This document shows, piece by piece, positions 26,537-35,752 of a DNA stretch of 64,000 nt. Below the pieces are notes generated by a model. It worked only from the letters and a program-made list of their open reading frames with translations. It made no database searches and was not told the DNA's origin. Both the position numbers and the translations under genes were made by a program. Every line of letters begins with the position of its first letter. The stretch's first letter is position 1. Origin of the DNA: CAG-238 sp963601575 (GTDB lineage: Bacteria; Bacillota; Clostridia; Peptostreptococcales; Anaerovoracaceae); the NCBI GenBank assembly GCA_963601575.1, contig CAVCFO010000006.1, positions 1 to 64,000 on the forward strand, read 5' to 3'.

Positions 26537-27550
26537 ATGAAAATTATATTAGACGGAATGGGCGGCGACAACGCACCGGCATCGGTAGTCGAAGGAGCGG
26601 TACTTGCATCGAAAGAAATAAGCCACGAAATTGTCCTTGTGGGACAGAAAGAATTGATCATAGAAGAACTAAAGAAATATAAATATGACGAAAACAAAAT
26701 CAGCATAGTAGACGCAAGAGAGGTAATTACCAATGACGAGGCGCCCGTGCGCGCCGTGCGTTCAAAGAAAGATTCCTCAATAGTCAAGGGAATCAACATG
26801 GTAAAGTCAGGAGAGGGCGACATCTTTATCTCGGCAGGAAGCACGGGAGCGCTGCTCTCTGGCGGGCTCTTCATACTGGGAAGAATCCAGGGCATCGATA
26901 GGCCTGCGCTCGCATCGATTTATCCCATCATAGGCGGCAGAGCCTCGCTGCTGGTGGATGCGGGAGCAAACTCGGAGTGCAAACCGAACAATTTGCTGGA
27001 ATTTGGAATCATGGGAAATATTTATATGGAAAAGGTCATAGGTAGGGAAAATCCGAAGGTAGGCCTTGTGAATATCGGAAGCGAGTCAAGGAAAGGCTCG
27101 ACGCTGACCAAGGCAGCCTACGAACTCCTTGAGCAAAGCGATATGAACTTTATAGGAAATGTAGAAGCGCGGGATGTGCCAAAGGGCGCATGCGATGTCA
27201 TAGTGACGGACGGATTTACGGGAAATGTAATCCTCAAGCTCACCGAGGGCCTCGCATGGAACATCTTGCAGGTCATCAAGAAAAAATTCACCGATGGGCT
27301 CAAGGCAAAGCTCGGTGCGGCGCTGCTCATTGACAAGCTCGGCGGCCTGAAGCAGGAATTTGATTATTCATCCTATGGCGGGGCGCCGATTTTGGGCGTC
27401 AAGGGGCCGATAGTCAAGATGCACGGTTCCTCCGGTGCAAGCGCTGTGAAGAACACGATTCTAAAGGGAATACCTTATGTCGAAGGAAATGTTGTAGGCA
27501 CGATCCAAAATTCGGTTCTCGAAATCGAGGAAATAACGCTGAATGATTAG
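26537..27550 (+). CDS. plsX: Phosphate acyltransferase PlsX
   Basis: 337 residues. Converts acyl-ACP plus phosphate to acyl phosphate, the first step in phospholipid synthesis together with PlsY. The N-terminal ILDGMGGDNAP and the FISAGSTGALLSGGLFILGRI segment are diagnostic; VDAGANSECKPNNLLEF and VKMHGSSGASAVKNTI follow. GGAGGTG lies eight bases before the ATG. It heads a co-directional run to miaB. acpP, which often sits between plsX and rnc, is absent. Confidence 0.96.
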   Translation: MKIILDGMGGDNAPASVVEGAVLASKEISHEIVLVGQKELIIEELKKYKYDENKISIVDAREVITNDEAPVRAVRSKKDSSIVKGINMVKSGEGDIFISAGSTGALLSGGLFILGRIQGIDRPALASIYPIIGGRASLLVDAGANSECKPNNLLEFGIMGNIYMEKVIGRENPKVGLVNIGSESRKGSTLTKAAYELLEQSDMNFIGNVEARDVPKGACDVIVTDGFTGNVILKLTEGLAWNILQVIKKKFTDGLKAKLGAALLIDKLGGLKQEFDYSSYGGAPILGVKGPIVKMHGSSGASAVKNTILKGIPYVEGNVVGTIQNSVLEIEEITLND

Positions 27551-27571
27551 AAATTGATAAAAGGATATATA

Positions 27572-28279
27572 ATGAATAATATCGGAGAATTGGAAGCAAA
27601 GATCGGTTATTGCTTCAAACAGAAAAGTCTCATAGAAAGAGCCCTGACCCACAGCTCATATAATCGCGAAAAAAATACCAGACATATGGATAACGAGCGC
27701 CTCGAATTTCTGGGGGATGCATTTCTGGATGCGATAGTGGGAGCAGAGCTTTATAGCAGGATGAATGGCGTGACAGAAGGAGCCCTCACAAAGACCAGAG
27801 CCCTTATAGTTTGCGAAAAAGCCCTTGCAAAGGTAGCAAGAGAGTTCGAACTGGGGAGATATCTTATGATGGGGCACGGAGAAGCATCTACTGGTGGCAG
27901 GAATAAGGATTCCATATTGGCAGATGCCATGGAGGCCTTGATAGGCGCAATCTATCTTGACGGCGGATATACGGCCGCCCAGAAATTCACTGTATCGGCC
28001 TTCGAATTTACGATACGCGGCGCAATTTCGGGCAAAATTTTCTCCGACTACAAGTCGGAGCTGCAGGAGCTTTTGCAAAGCGGCGGAAAAATCGTTAACA
28101 TAAGCTATATCCTTGATAAGGAGGAGGGCCCTGCCCACGACAAGACTTTCTACCTGCACCTGGAGTGCGACGGGCAAAGGTTCGGCAGCGGCTGTGGAAA
28201 AACAAAGAAGGAAGCCGAGCAAAATGCCGCAAAATCCAGCCTTGAAATCCTTGAGAGGAGAAGAAAGAATGTACTTTAA
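27572..28279 (+). CDS. rnc: Ribonuclease III
   Basis: 235 residues from ATG 27572 (AAAAGGA upstream); an in-frame TTG at 27554 precedes that site. Cleaves double-stranded RNA, including rRNA precursors. RALTHSSYNREK and NERLEFLGDAFLDAIV carry the catalytic acids, with the second set at DAMEALIGAIYLDGG. A double-stranded RNA-binding domain fills about 160-233 (DYKSELQELLQ onward to KKEAEQNAAKSSLE). smc begins inside its last codons. Confidence 0.95.
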   Translation: MNNIGELEAKIGYCFKQKSLIERALTHSSYNREKNTRHMDNERLEFLGDAFLDAIVGAELYSRMNGVTEGALTKTRALIVCEKALAKVAREFELGRYLMMGHGEASTGGRNKDSILADAMEALIGAIYLDGGYTAAQKFTVSAFEFTIRGAISGKIFSDYKSELQELLQSGGKIVNISYILDKEEGPAHDKTFYLHLECDGQRFGSGCGKTKKEAEQNAAKSSLEILERRRKNVL

Positions 28280-31200
28280 GAGAATCGAAATGCACGGGTT
28301 TAAGTCCTTTGCAGAACCGGTGGTAATTGAATTTCACGAGGGTGTTACCTGCATTGTAGGCCCCAACGGAAGCGGAAAGAGTAATATAAGCGATGCGATT
28401 CGCTGGGTTCTCGGGGAACAAAGCCCGAAGATGCTCCGTGGCGGCAAGATGGAGGAAGTCATCTTTGCGGGAACGGCCAGCAGAAAATCTCGTGGAATGG
28501 CAGAGGTTACCCTCGTAATCGATAATTCTACGGGCATTTTGCCGATAGATTATAGCGAGGTCGCAATCACAAGGCGTATGTATCGCTCCGGCGAAAGCGA
28601 ATATCTCATAAATAGCAACCAGTGCAGGCTCAGAGATATCCGTGAGCTCATCATGGATACGGGTATAGGCGTAGACGGATATTCCATCATCGGCCAGGGC
28701 AAAATCGCCGACATCGTGAGCAACAAACCTGAGAGCAGGCGCGAAATCTTCGAAGAGGCCGCAGGCGTTGTTATGTATAAGAGCAAGAAGGCTGAGGCTG
28801 AGCATAAGCTGCAAAATACAAATGCAAACCTCGAACGCGTAAATGACATCGTGGGCGAAATCGAAGGCAGAATCGACGGCCTGCGAGAGGACAGCATAAA
28901 GGCAAAGGAATATCTTGCTCTTAGGGAAAAATATAAAGAATTAGAAATCAATATTACGCTCAGGAACATAGAAAAGCTGGATCTTGCGACCGAAAGCCTA
29001 AAGGACGAAGTTCAGATCGTATCCGGAGATATAGAGGAGCTTACGGAGAAAAAGGAAGGACTGAGCGCAGAGCTTGGCAAAAGCCGCGAAAGAAGCGACA
29101 GGCTCGAAGAACTCGGTAACGAAGCAAGGGATAAGCTCCTGCATAAGATCGATGAGATAAACGCGCTTTCAAACAAGAGCCAGCTTGACAGTGAAAGGCT
29201 TGCCGGCATCGACCGGGACTCTATGCGACTTGCAGACGAAAGGACAGAGCTTAACCAGAAGCTGGTAAGAGAGCTTGCAAACCAAAAGGAACTCGAAGAA
29301 AGCTGCGACGATGTCAGAAGGAGCCTAGAAAAGGAAGAAGAAAACCTGCGTGAAAAAATAGGCGCATATAACGAAATTACAGAAAAATCTCTAAGGCTTG
29401 AGGGAGAAATCGACGCGGCAAAAAGCCGCATGATAGAGCTGCAAAATATAGCATCCTCAGCTCGTTCAGAGGTAAAGAGCCTTTCGAGCTATCGCAAATC
29501 CCTAGAGGATCGCAAAGAGCAGCTCCTCAGCGACGGTGAGACCATAAAGCAAAATATTTTCGACTTCGAAAGTAGGAAGAATCAGGCGCAAATAGAGAAA
29601 ACAGAAAAGGATGCACAGCTTGAGAACACGCGCGCAAGTCTTTCGGATGCAAGGCAGAATATTGCGAAGCTTAATGACGAAATAAACCGGATTTCCAAGG
29701 AAAATGAGGAAATAAGAATACGAGCGGGACAGGCAAATGCCCGCAAGAAGACCATCGAAGAGATGGAAAATAACTACGAAGGATATAATGGGGCGGTAAG
29801 ATTCATAATGAAGGCAAATCTTCCCGGAATCAAGGGCCTTGCATCAGATCTCATGAAAGTGCCCGGCGGCATGGAGATTGCAATAGAAACGGCTCTTGGC
29901 GCCGGGATGCAAAATGTAGTCTGCGCAAGAGATGCCGATGCGAAAAAGGCGATACTTGAGCTAAAATCGAAGAAGGCCGGAAGACTTACGTTTCTGCCGC
30001 TTGAAAGCGTGAGAGGAAGCTCGGCAAATCTGCCTGCAGCTATCAGGCAGGATGGCGGTTTCAAGGGACTTGCATGTGATCTCATAGAATATGATCCGGA
30101 GTATGAGGGGATATTCAAATACCTCCTCGGCCGCGTGGCTGTCGTAGACAGCATGGACACCGCGGTGCGCCTTTCGAAGGGCTCAACAGGCGGTATTAGA
30201 TTTGTGACCCCGGACGGTGAAATCGTAAATGCAAGCGGCGCAATTACCGGCGGAAAATACAAGAATTCCACGGCTAATTTGCTGGCGCGAAAGACCGAGA
30301 TCATAACTCTCGAAGACGAGATAAAAAAGCTCGGCCATGCATATAACAAAAACAAAGAAAATCTCGAGGATCTGAAAGCAAAAGCAGAGGAAGCGCTCAG
30401 GCTTTGCGCTAGGCTCGAGGACGAAATAAGAAAGCTTGAGCTTGCGATAATCGAGACGGATGCAAAGCTAAAATCGCTTAAAAATAGCTATGCAGACACG
30501 AAGGAAAGCGATGCAAAGAAAGAAAGGGAGCTTCTTAGCATACAAAGCGACTTTGCGAAGTTAGATCAAACAGAGGAGATCCTAAATAAGAAGGCCTGCG
30601 AAGCGGAAGATGAGATTGCAAGCATCGAAAAGAAGACACTCCTAGATATGGATACATTCGAGGAGATAAAGAAGCAAACAAGTGATGCCACCGATGCAAT
30701 CACAAAAGCAAGAATTGCAAAGACCGAATGGGACGGAAAATTCGAGATGGCAAGCAGCCTGCTAACGCGCGTTATCGCCTCGGTAGACGAAATAAACGAT
30801 CAGCTCTTTGCGAAGAAGGAAAACCTCGAGGCACTCGAAAAGGAAAAGGCACAGATTCTTTTTGGAAAGGAAAGTTCGGAAGATGACTATCGCAGTATGC
30901 AGGAGGAAAAGACAAGGCTCGAGGAATATATAGCAGAGATTTCGGAAGAAAAGACGCAGCTTTCTGCATCCCTCGGGGAGAAGACGATAGAATATACGAA
31001 AATCGTCGAGATGCTGAATTCCTGCCAGGACAGAAAATATCAGGCCGAGATAAAACTCGCAAAGAACGAAACCCAGATGGATACATGGAAAGAAAAACTC
31101 TGGGAGGACTTCGAAATTTCCTATGCGCAGGCGCTTTCCATGAGAAAAACGGATTTTGCTCTTTCGACGGCAACCAAGGAAAGCAGGGAGATCAAGAATA

Positions 31201-31817
31201 GGATAAGAGAGCTTGGCGATGTGAATGTAGGCGCGATCAAAGAATATGAACAGATCAGCACAAGGTACGAATTCCTTACAGAACAGCGAAACGATATACT
31301 TTCCGCTATGCAGGAGCTTCAGTCGATAATCAGCGATATGGATAAGACCATCAAGACCAGGTTCAAAGAAAGCTTCGATCAGGTCGTAGTGAACTTTGAG
31401 GAGATATTCGCAGAGCTCTTCGGCGGCGGACATGCGGAGCTGAGGCTGGATAACGAAGATAATCCGCTCGAATCCGGCATCGAAATTATCGCGCAGCCAC
31501 CCGGCAAGAAGCTGCAGAATATAAATCTCATGTCCGGCGGAGAGAAGACCATGACCGCGATTGCTCTTATGTTTGCGGTCCTGAAGACAAAACCGACTCC
31601 ATTTTGCATACTCGATGAGGTAGAGGCGGCGCTCGACGACAGCAACATCGACAGGTTCGCAAATTATCTCCGGAAGTTCGACGGAATTCAGTTTGCCATC
31701 GTAACCCACCAAAAGGCAACGATGGAGCATGCGGATGTGCTCTATGGCGTAACGATGCCGGAGCAGGGGATTTCGAAGGTTCTCTCGCTCAGACTCGGGG
31801 ACGATTTTGAGCTTTGA
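28269..31817 (+). CDS. smc: Chromosome segregation/condensation ATPase SMC
   Basis: 1182 residues from ATG 28269, with GAGGAG nine bases upstream; the frame remains open for 52 codons into rnc, but those are rnc in another frame. Forms the condensin ring with ScpA/ScpB. Head N: FKRIEMHGFKSFAEPV and Walker A GPNGSGKSN. Two long coiled coils (about 165-500 and 670-1010) flank a hinge that includes GYNGAVRFIM and GIRFVTPDGE. Head C: signature NLMSGGEKTMTAIALMFA and Walker B FCILDEVEAALDD. It overlaps rnc by 11 bases. Confidence 0.97.
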   Translation: MYFKRIEMHGFKSFAEPVVIEFHEGVTCIVGPNGSGKSNISDAIRWVLGEQSPKMLRGGKMEEVIFAGTASRKSRGMAEVTLVIDNSTGILPIDYSEVAITRRMYRSGESEYLINSNQCRLRDIRELIMDTGIGVDGYSIIGQGKIADIVSNKPESRREIFEEAAGVVMYKSKKAEAEHKLQNTNANLERVNDIVGEIEGRIDGLREDSIKAKEYLALREKYKELEINITLRNIEKLDLATESLKDEVQIVSGDIEELTEKKEGLSAELGKSRERSDRLEELGNEARDKLLHKIDEINALSNKSQLDSERLAGIDRDSMRLADERTELNQKLVRELANQKELEESCDDVRRSLEKEEENLREKIGAYNEITEKSLRLEGEIDAAKSRMIELQNIASSARSEVKSLSSYRKSLEDRKEQLLSDGETIKQNIFDFESRKNQAQIEKTEKDAQLENTRASLSDARQNIAKLNDEINRISKENEEIRIRAGQANARKKTIEEMENNYEGYNGAVRFIMKANLPGIKGLASDLMKVPGGMEIAIETALGAGMQNVVCARDADAKKAILELKSKKAGRLTFLPLESVRGSSANLPAAIRQDGGFKGLACDLIEYDPEYEGIFKYLLGRVAVVDSMDTAVRLSKGSTGGIRFVTPDGEIVNASGAITGGKYKNSTANLLARKTEIITLEDEIKKLGHAYNKNKENLEDLKAKAEEALRLCARLEDEIRKLELAIIETDAKLKSLKNSYADTKESDAKKERELLSIQSDFAKLDQTEEILNKKACEAEDEIASIEKKTLLDMDTFEEIKKQTSDATDAITKARIAKTEWDGKFEMASSLLTRVIASVDEINDQLFAKKENLEALEKEKAQILFGKESSEDDYRSMQEEKTRLEEYIAEISEEKTQLSASLGEKTIEYTKIVEMLNSCQDRKYQAEIKLAKNETQMDTWKEKLWEDFEISYAQALSMRKTDFALSTATKESREIKNRIRELGDVNVGAIKEYEQISTRYEFLTEQRNDILSAMQELQSIISDMDKTIKTRFKESFDQVVVNFEEIFAELFGGGHAELRLDNEDNPLESGIEIIAQPPGKKLQNINLMSGGEKTMTAIALMFAVLKTKPTPFCILDEVEAALDDSNIDRFANYLRKFDGIQFAIVTHQKATMEHADVLYGVTMPEQGISKVLSLRLGDDFEL

Positions 31818-31883
31818 AGAGAAAAACCGGGGACAAAGGAAAATCCGCGCTAAAGCTCGGATATAAACAAGAGAGGAAATAAA

Positions 31884-32783
31884 ATGTCAGTATTCAAAGA
31901 AAAAAAATCCTTCTTCGGAAGGCTGTCAGAAAAAATATCCGATGTCATCATGGCGCGGGGAACGGTAGACGAAGAGCTGATGGATGAACTTGAGGAGGTT
32001 CTCATCACCTCAGATATAGGCATGGAAACGACCATGAAGATTATGGACAAGCTGAGAGATTTCGTGAAGGAAGAATATGTTTCCAATCCCGAAAATGTAA
32101 AAAAAGGCTTGCAAAGGATAATGACCATGATGGTCGACAAGGGCAAGGCGCAGAAGCTTTGCGACGAAACACCGCTGGTAATTTTGATGATAGGAATAAA
32201 TGGCGGCGGCAAGACGACGAGTATCGGAAAGCTTGCACACAAGTGCAAAAAAGAAGGAAAGAAGGTCATGCTCTGCGCTGCCGACACATTCAGAGCCGCC
32301 GCCGCCGAGCAGCTTTGCATATGGGGCGAGAGAAATGGGATAAATGTTATTCGCCACCAGGAAGGCGCAGATCCGTCGGCTGTAATCTATGATGCGATCC
32401 AGTCTGCAAAGGCAAAGGACATAGACGTGCTTATCTGCGACACGGCAGGCAGACTGCAAAATAAGAAAAACCTGATGAACGAGCTTGAAAAGATGAACAA
32501 GATAATCGATCGCGAATATCCTGAGGCAAAGAGGGAGACTCTGCTGGTTCTGGATGCAACAACAGGCAAAAATGCGGTCTCGCAGGCGGAAGAATTCGGC
32601 CAGGTTGCAGACATTACGGGCATCATCCTGACCAAGCTCGACGGTACGGCAAAGGGTGGAATTGCAATAACCATAGCCGAAGAATATAATATGCCGATCA
32701 AGTTTATCGGCGTAGGTGAGGGAATCGAGGATTTGGAAGAATTCGATCCTGCGCGATTCATAGGAGGTATATTCGATGAGTAA
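31884..32783 (+). CDS. ftsY: Signal recognition particle receptor FtsY
   Basis: 299 residues, the short Gram-positive form without the long acidic N-terminal domain. GTPase that docks SRP-ribosome complexes at the membrane. An N domain helical bundle (DEELMDELEEVLITSDIG) precedes the G domain: GINGGGKTTSIGKLA, DTFRAAAAEQL, DTAGRLQNKKNLMNEL and TKLDGTAKGG. RBS GAGAGGA. der begins within its last three codons. Confidence 0.96.
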   Translation: MSVFKEKKSFFGRLSEKISDVIMARGTVDEELMDELEEVLITSDIGMETTMKIMDKLRDFVKEEYVSNPENVKKGLQRIMTMMVDKGKAQKLCDETPLVILMIGINGGGKTTSIGKLAHKCKKEGKKVMLCAADTFRAAAAEQLCIWGERNGINVIRHQEGADPSAVIYDAIQSAKAKDIDVLICDTAGRLQNKKNLMNELEKMNKIIDREYPEAKRETLLVLDATTGKNAVSQAEEFGQVADITGIILTKLDGTAKGGIAITIAEEYNMPIKFIGVGEGIEDLEEFDPARFIGGIFDE

Positions 32784-34101
32784 ACCGATCGTTGCCGTTG
32801 TAGGACGGCCAAATGTTGGAAAATCAACTTTTTTCAATAAGATTATAGGGAGGCGCCTCTCCATAGTGGAGGATACGCCGGGAGTTACAAGAGACAGAAT
32901 CTATGCAGAGGCCGAATGGAACGGCGTCCAGTTTGCCATGATAGATACCGGCGGAATCGAGCCGGAAGGCACCGATGTGATCCTCTCGCAAATGAGAGAA
33001 CAGGCACAGATTGCCATGGATATGGCAGATGTTATTCTTTTCCTCACGGACGGAAAGGATGGACTGACTCATGCGGATCGCGAGGTAGCCTCGATGCTGC
33101 TTAGAACGGGCAAGAAGGTAATCTTGGTGGTAAATAAGATAGATGCGCCTTGGAACCTGCCGGACGATTTTTATGACTTCTATGAGCTTGGCCTGGGAGA
33201 GCCGATCCCGATCTCTGCTGCGAACATGCTCAACTTCGGAGATGTGCTTGACGAAATAGTCGAAAGCTTTCCTGACGAAGACTACGAGGACGACGAAGAA
33301 GTTACCAAAATTGCAGTTATCGGCAAGCCAAATGTAGGAAAATCCTCTCTCATCAACTGCCTGCTTGGAGAAAAAAGAGTGATCGTATCGCCGATCGCGG
33401 GAACCACGAGAGATTCCATAGATACGCCATTCGAAAAAGACGGCAAAAAATATATTCTGATAGATACAGCCGGAATCCGCCGAAAATCCAAGGTCAATGA
33501 GGATATCGAAAGATATAGCGTTGTCCGTGCGGTAGCGGCCATCGAACGCTGCGACGTTTGTCTTCTTATGATAGATGCGGCCGAGGGGCTGACAGATCAG
33601 GACAAGAAGATCGCAGGTGTTGCCCACGAAGCCGGCAAGGGCATAGTTGTCGTAGTAAACAAGTGGGACTTGATCGAAAAAGAGACCAATACCATGCGCG
33701 ACTTTAGGCGTCTGATCGAGGCGGACATGCAATTCATGTCCTACGCTCCGTCGGTCTTCATTTCCGTAAAGGACAAGCAGCGGATAAATCAAGTCATCGA
33801 GATGGCAGACTACGTGTCGGAAAAGCGCGCTCTCAGGGTTCCTACAGGGCAGCTTAACAGCCTGATTCAGGACGCAATTATGATGAAGCAGCCGCCTTCG
33901 GACAAGGGCCACAGGCTCAAGATTTACTATGCGACACAGGTCGGAGTCAAGCCTCCGCTCTTCAGCTTCCAGATCAACAAGCGCGATCTCATGCACTTTT
34001 CGTATGCGAGGTATCTGGAAAACAGGATCAGAGAGGGCTTCGGATTCGAGGGGACCTCGATAAAATTCGTATTCCGCGAAAAGGGCGAAAGGGTAGAATA
34101 G
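32776..34101 (+). CDS. der: Ribosome biogenesis GTPase Der (EngA)
   Basis: 441 residues. Two GTPase domains in tandem, needed for 50S assembly: first GRPNVGKSTFF, DTGGIEPEG and NKID; second GKPNVGKSSLIN, DTAGIRRKSK and NKWDLIEK. A KH-like C-terminal domain follows (LKIYYATQVGVKPPLF). It overlaps ftsY by eight bases. Both P-loops and both switch regions look intact. Confidence 0.97.
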   Translation: MSKPIVAVVGRPNVGKSTFFNKIIGRRLSIVEDTPGVTRDRIYAEAEWNGVQFAMIDTGGIEPEGTDVILSQMREQAQIAMDMADVILFLTDGKDGLTHADREVASMLLRTGKKVILVVNKIDAPWNLPDDFYDFYELGLGEPIPISAANMLNFGDVLDEIVESFPDEDYEDDEEVTKIAVIGKPNVGKSSLINCLLGEKRVIVSPIAGTTRDSIDTPFEKDGKKYILIDTAGIRRKSKVNEDIERYSVVRAVAAIERCDVCLLMIDAAEGLTDQDKKIAGVAHEAGKGIVVVVNKWDLIEKETNTMRDFRRLIEADMQFMSYAPSVFISVKDKQRINQVIEMADYVSEKRALRVPTGQLNSLIQDAIMMKQPPSDKGHRLKIYYATQVGVKPPLFSFQINKRDLMHFSYARYLENRIREGFGFEGTSIKFVFREKGERVE

Positions 34102-34102
34102 C

Positions 34103-34720
34103 ATGCAATTTGATTTTGATTTTTATAATATAATAGCTGTCGCCTCCGCATATCTAATCGGGAATATTTCACCTTCAATAATACTGGGCAAAATCAAGGG
34201 AATAGACATAAAAAAAGAAGGTAGCGGCAACGCCGGAACCACCAACGCCCTGCGGGTACTCGGCAAAAAAGCAGCACTGATTACCCTTATAATCGATATA
34301 ATGAAGGGCTTCCTTGCGGTAAAGCTTGGAATAATGGTCAGCTACAAAACAGGTGCGGTTTGTGCACTTGCGGTATTCTGCGGGCATATCTGGCCGTGCC
34401 TATACCATTTTAGAGGCGGAAAGGGAGTTGCAACGGCCTTCGGAGCGCTTCTTGCAATCAATCCCTTGCTTGCCCTTTCGGCACTTGGGATCGTTGCAAT
34501 CGGGCTTCTTGCGAGCAAGAGAATGTCGGTAGGCTCTCTCCTCGGAGCGGTGACCTTCCCAGCAGTTTGCTTCTTCCTCGAAAGGGATTTTCTTACCATG
34601 GGAACCCTGATGGCGCTCATAATTATAAAAAAGCATATTCCAAATATCATAAGACTTCTCAATGGTGAGGAGCCGCCGATGGGAATTTTCAAATCGAAAG
34701 CCCGGGGAGGAAAGTCATGA
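34103..34720 (+). CDS. plsY: Glycerol-3-phosphate acyltransferase PlsY
   Basis: 205 residues with about five membrane helices. Moves the acyl group from acyl phosphate (made by PlsX) to glycerol-3-phosphate. Motifs: AYLIGNISPSIILGK, EGSGNAGTTNALRVLGKKAA, FCGHIWPCLYHFRGGKGVAT. gpsA, which supplies glycerol-3-phosphate, overlaps its end by four bases (ATGA), so two consecutive steps are translated together. Confidence 0.96.
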   Translation: MQFDFDFYNIIAVASAYLIGNISPSIILGKIKGIDIKKEGSGNAGTTNALRVLGKKAALITLIIDIMKGFLAVKLGIMVSYKTGAVCALAVFCGHIWPCLYHFRGGKGVATAFGALLAINPLLALSALGIVAIGLLASKRMSVGSLLGAVTFPAVCFFLERDFLTMGTLMALIIIKKHIPNIIRLLNGEEPPMGIFKSKARGGKS

Positions 34721-35727
34721 CCTATGATAATAAAAAAATAGCCGTGATCGGTGCCGGAAGCTTCGGGACGGCGCTTGCCATAACCCTTGCAGCAAGAGGC
34801 CACAGGGTCACAATATGGGCAAGGCGGGGCGATCAAATAGACGAAATGCAAAATGAGAGGGTAAATTCTCGCTATCTTCCGGGGGTAAGCTTGCCGGAGG
34901 AAATTGCATTTACAAAGGACTTAAAATCCGCGGTGCAGGATAAGGACATATTGCTCTTTGCGGTTCCGGCACAGAAATTCCGCTCCGTATTTGCGGAGGC
35001 GATGAAATATGCTGATACGGATGCTGCGGTAGTTAATGTAGCAAAGGGAATCGAAAAGGAAAGCCTGCTCAGGCTTTCGGAGGTTGCAGAGGAGCTTGCG
35101 CCGGGCTGTAACTATATAGCATTGTCTGGCCCATCCCACGCAGAGGAGGTCGCACGGAGACTCCCTACAACAGTCGTTGTAGCAGGCAAAGACCACGACC
35201 TTGCGGTTTGGATTCAGGAAATTTTCAGTACGGATCGGTTTAGAGTATATACAAATGAAGATTTGATCGGGGTAGAGCTCGGCGGGGCGCTAAAGAATAT
35301 CATAGCGCTGGGAGCCGGGATTTCCGATGGGCTGAAATTCGGCGACAATGCCAAAGCGGCGATGATGACCCGCGGAATAACCGAGATGACTCGCCTGGGA
35401 ATCGCCTTGGGAGCAAGAGCAGAGACATTTTCGGGACTTGCGGGACTTGGAGATTTGATCGTAACCTGCACCAGCATGCATTCCAGAAACAGAAGATGCG
35501 GGATCATGATAGGAGAGGGAATGGCAGTTCATGAGGCCGTAAAACAGGTGGGGATGGTAGTAGAGGGCCTTTCGACCGCGGAGGCCGCCAATATGCTGGC
35601 GCAAAAATGCGAAATCGAAATGCCGATTACCCGGTGCATTTATCATATGATTCAGGGAAATGTAAATGCCAATGAGGCTGTTGAAATATTGATGGGACGC
35701 AAGAAGAAAAACGAGATGCATATTTGA
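34717..35727 (+). CDS. gpsA: NAD(P)-dependent glycerol-3-phosphate dehydrogenase
   Basis: 336 residues. Reduces dihydroxyacetone phosphate to glycerol-3-phosphate. Rossmann start AVIGAGSFGTALAITLA, then FAVPAQKFR, SGPSHAEEVARRLPT, and the catalytic Lys segment GGALKNIIALGAGISDGLKFG. GGAGGAAAG precedes the ATG. Follows plsY with a four-base overlap. Confidence 0.96.
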   Translation: MTYDNKKIAVIGAGSFGTALAITLAARGHRVTIWARRGDQIDEMQNERVNSRYLPGVSLPEEIAFTKDLKSAVQDKDILLFAVPAQKFRSVFAEAMKYADTDAAVVNVAKGIEKESLLRLSEVAEELAPGCNYIALSGPSHAEEVARRLPTTVVVAGKDHDLAVWIQEIFSTDRFRVYTNEDLIGVELGGALKNIIALGAGISDGLKFGDNAKAAMMTRGITEMTRLGIALGARAETFSGLAGLGDLIVTCTSMHSRNRRCGIMIGEGMAVHEAVKQVGMVVEGLSTAEAANMLAQKCEIEMPITRCIYHMIQGNVNANEAVEILMGRKKKNEMHI

Positions 35728-35752
35728 TATTGCGTCCTTTGGAGGTACAAAA

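Noticed and set aside
28113..28268. 52-codon N-terminal extension of SMC
   Set aside because: These codons lie in rnc in another frame; the SMC head begins at MYFKRIEMHGFKSF with its own ribosome site.
32824..34104. 426-residue minus-strand frame over der
   Set aside because: The plus-strand Der is complete with both GTPase domains; the antisense frame has no motifs.
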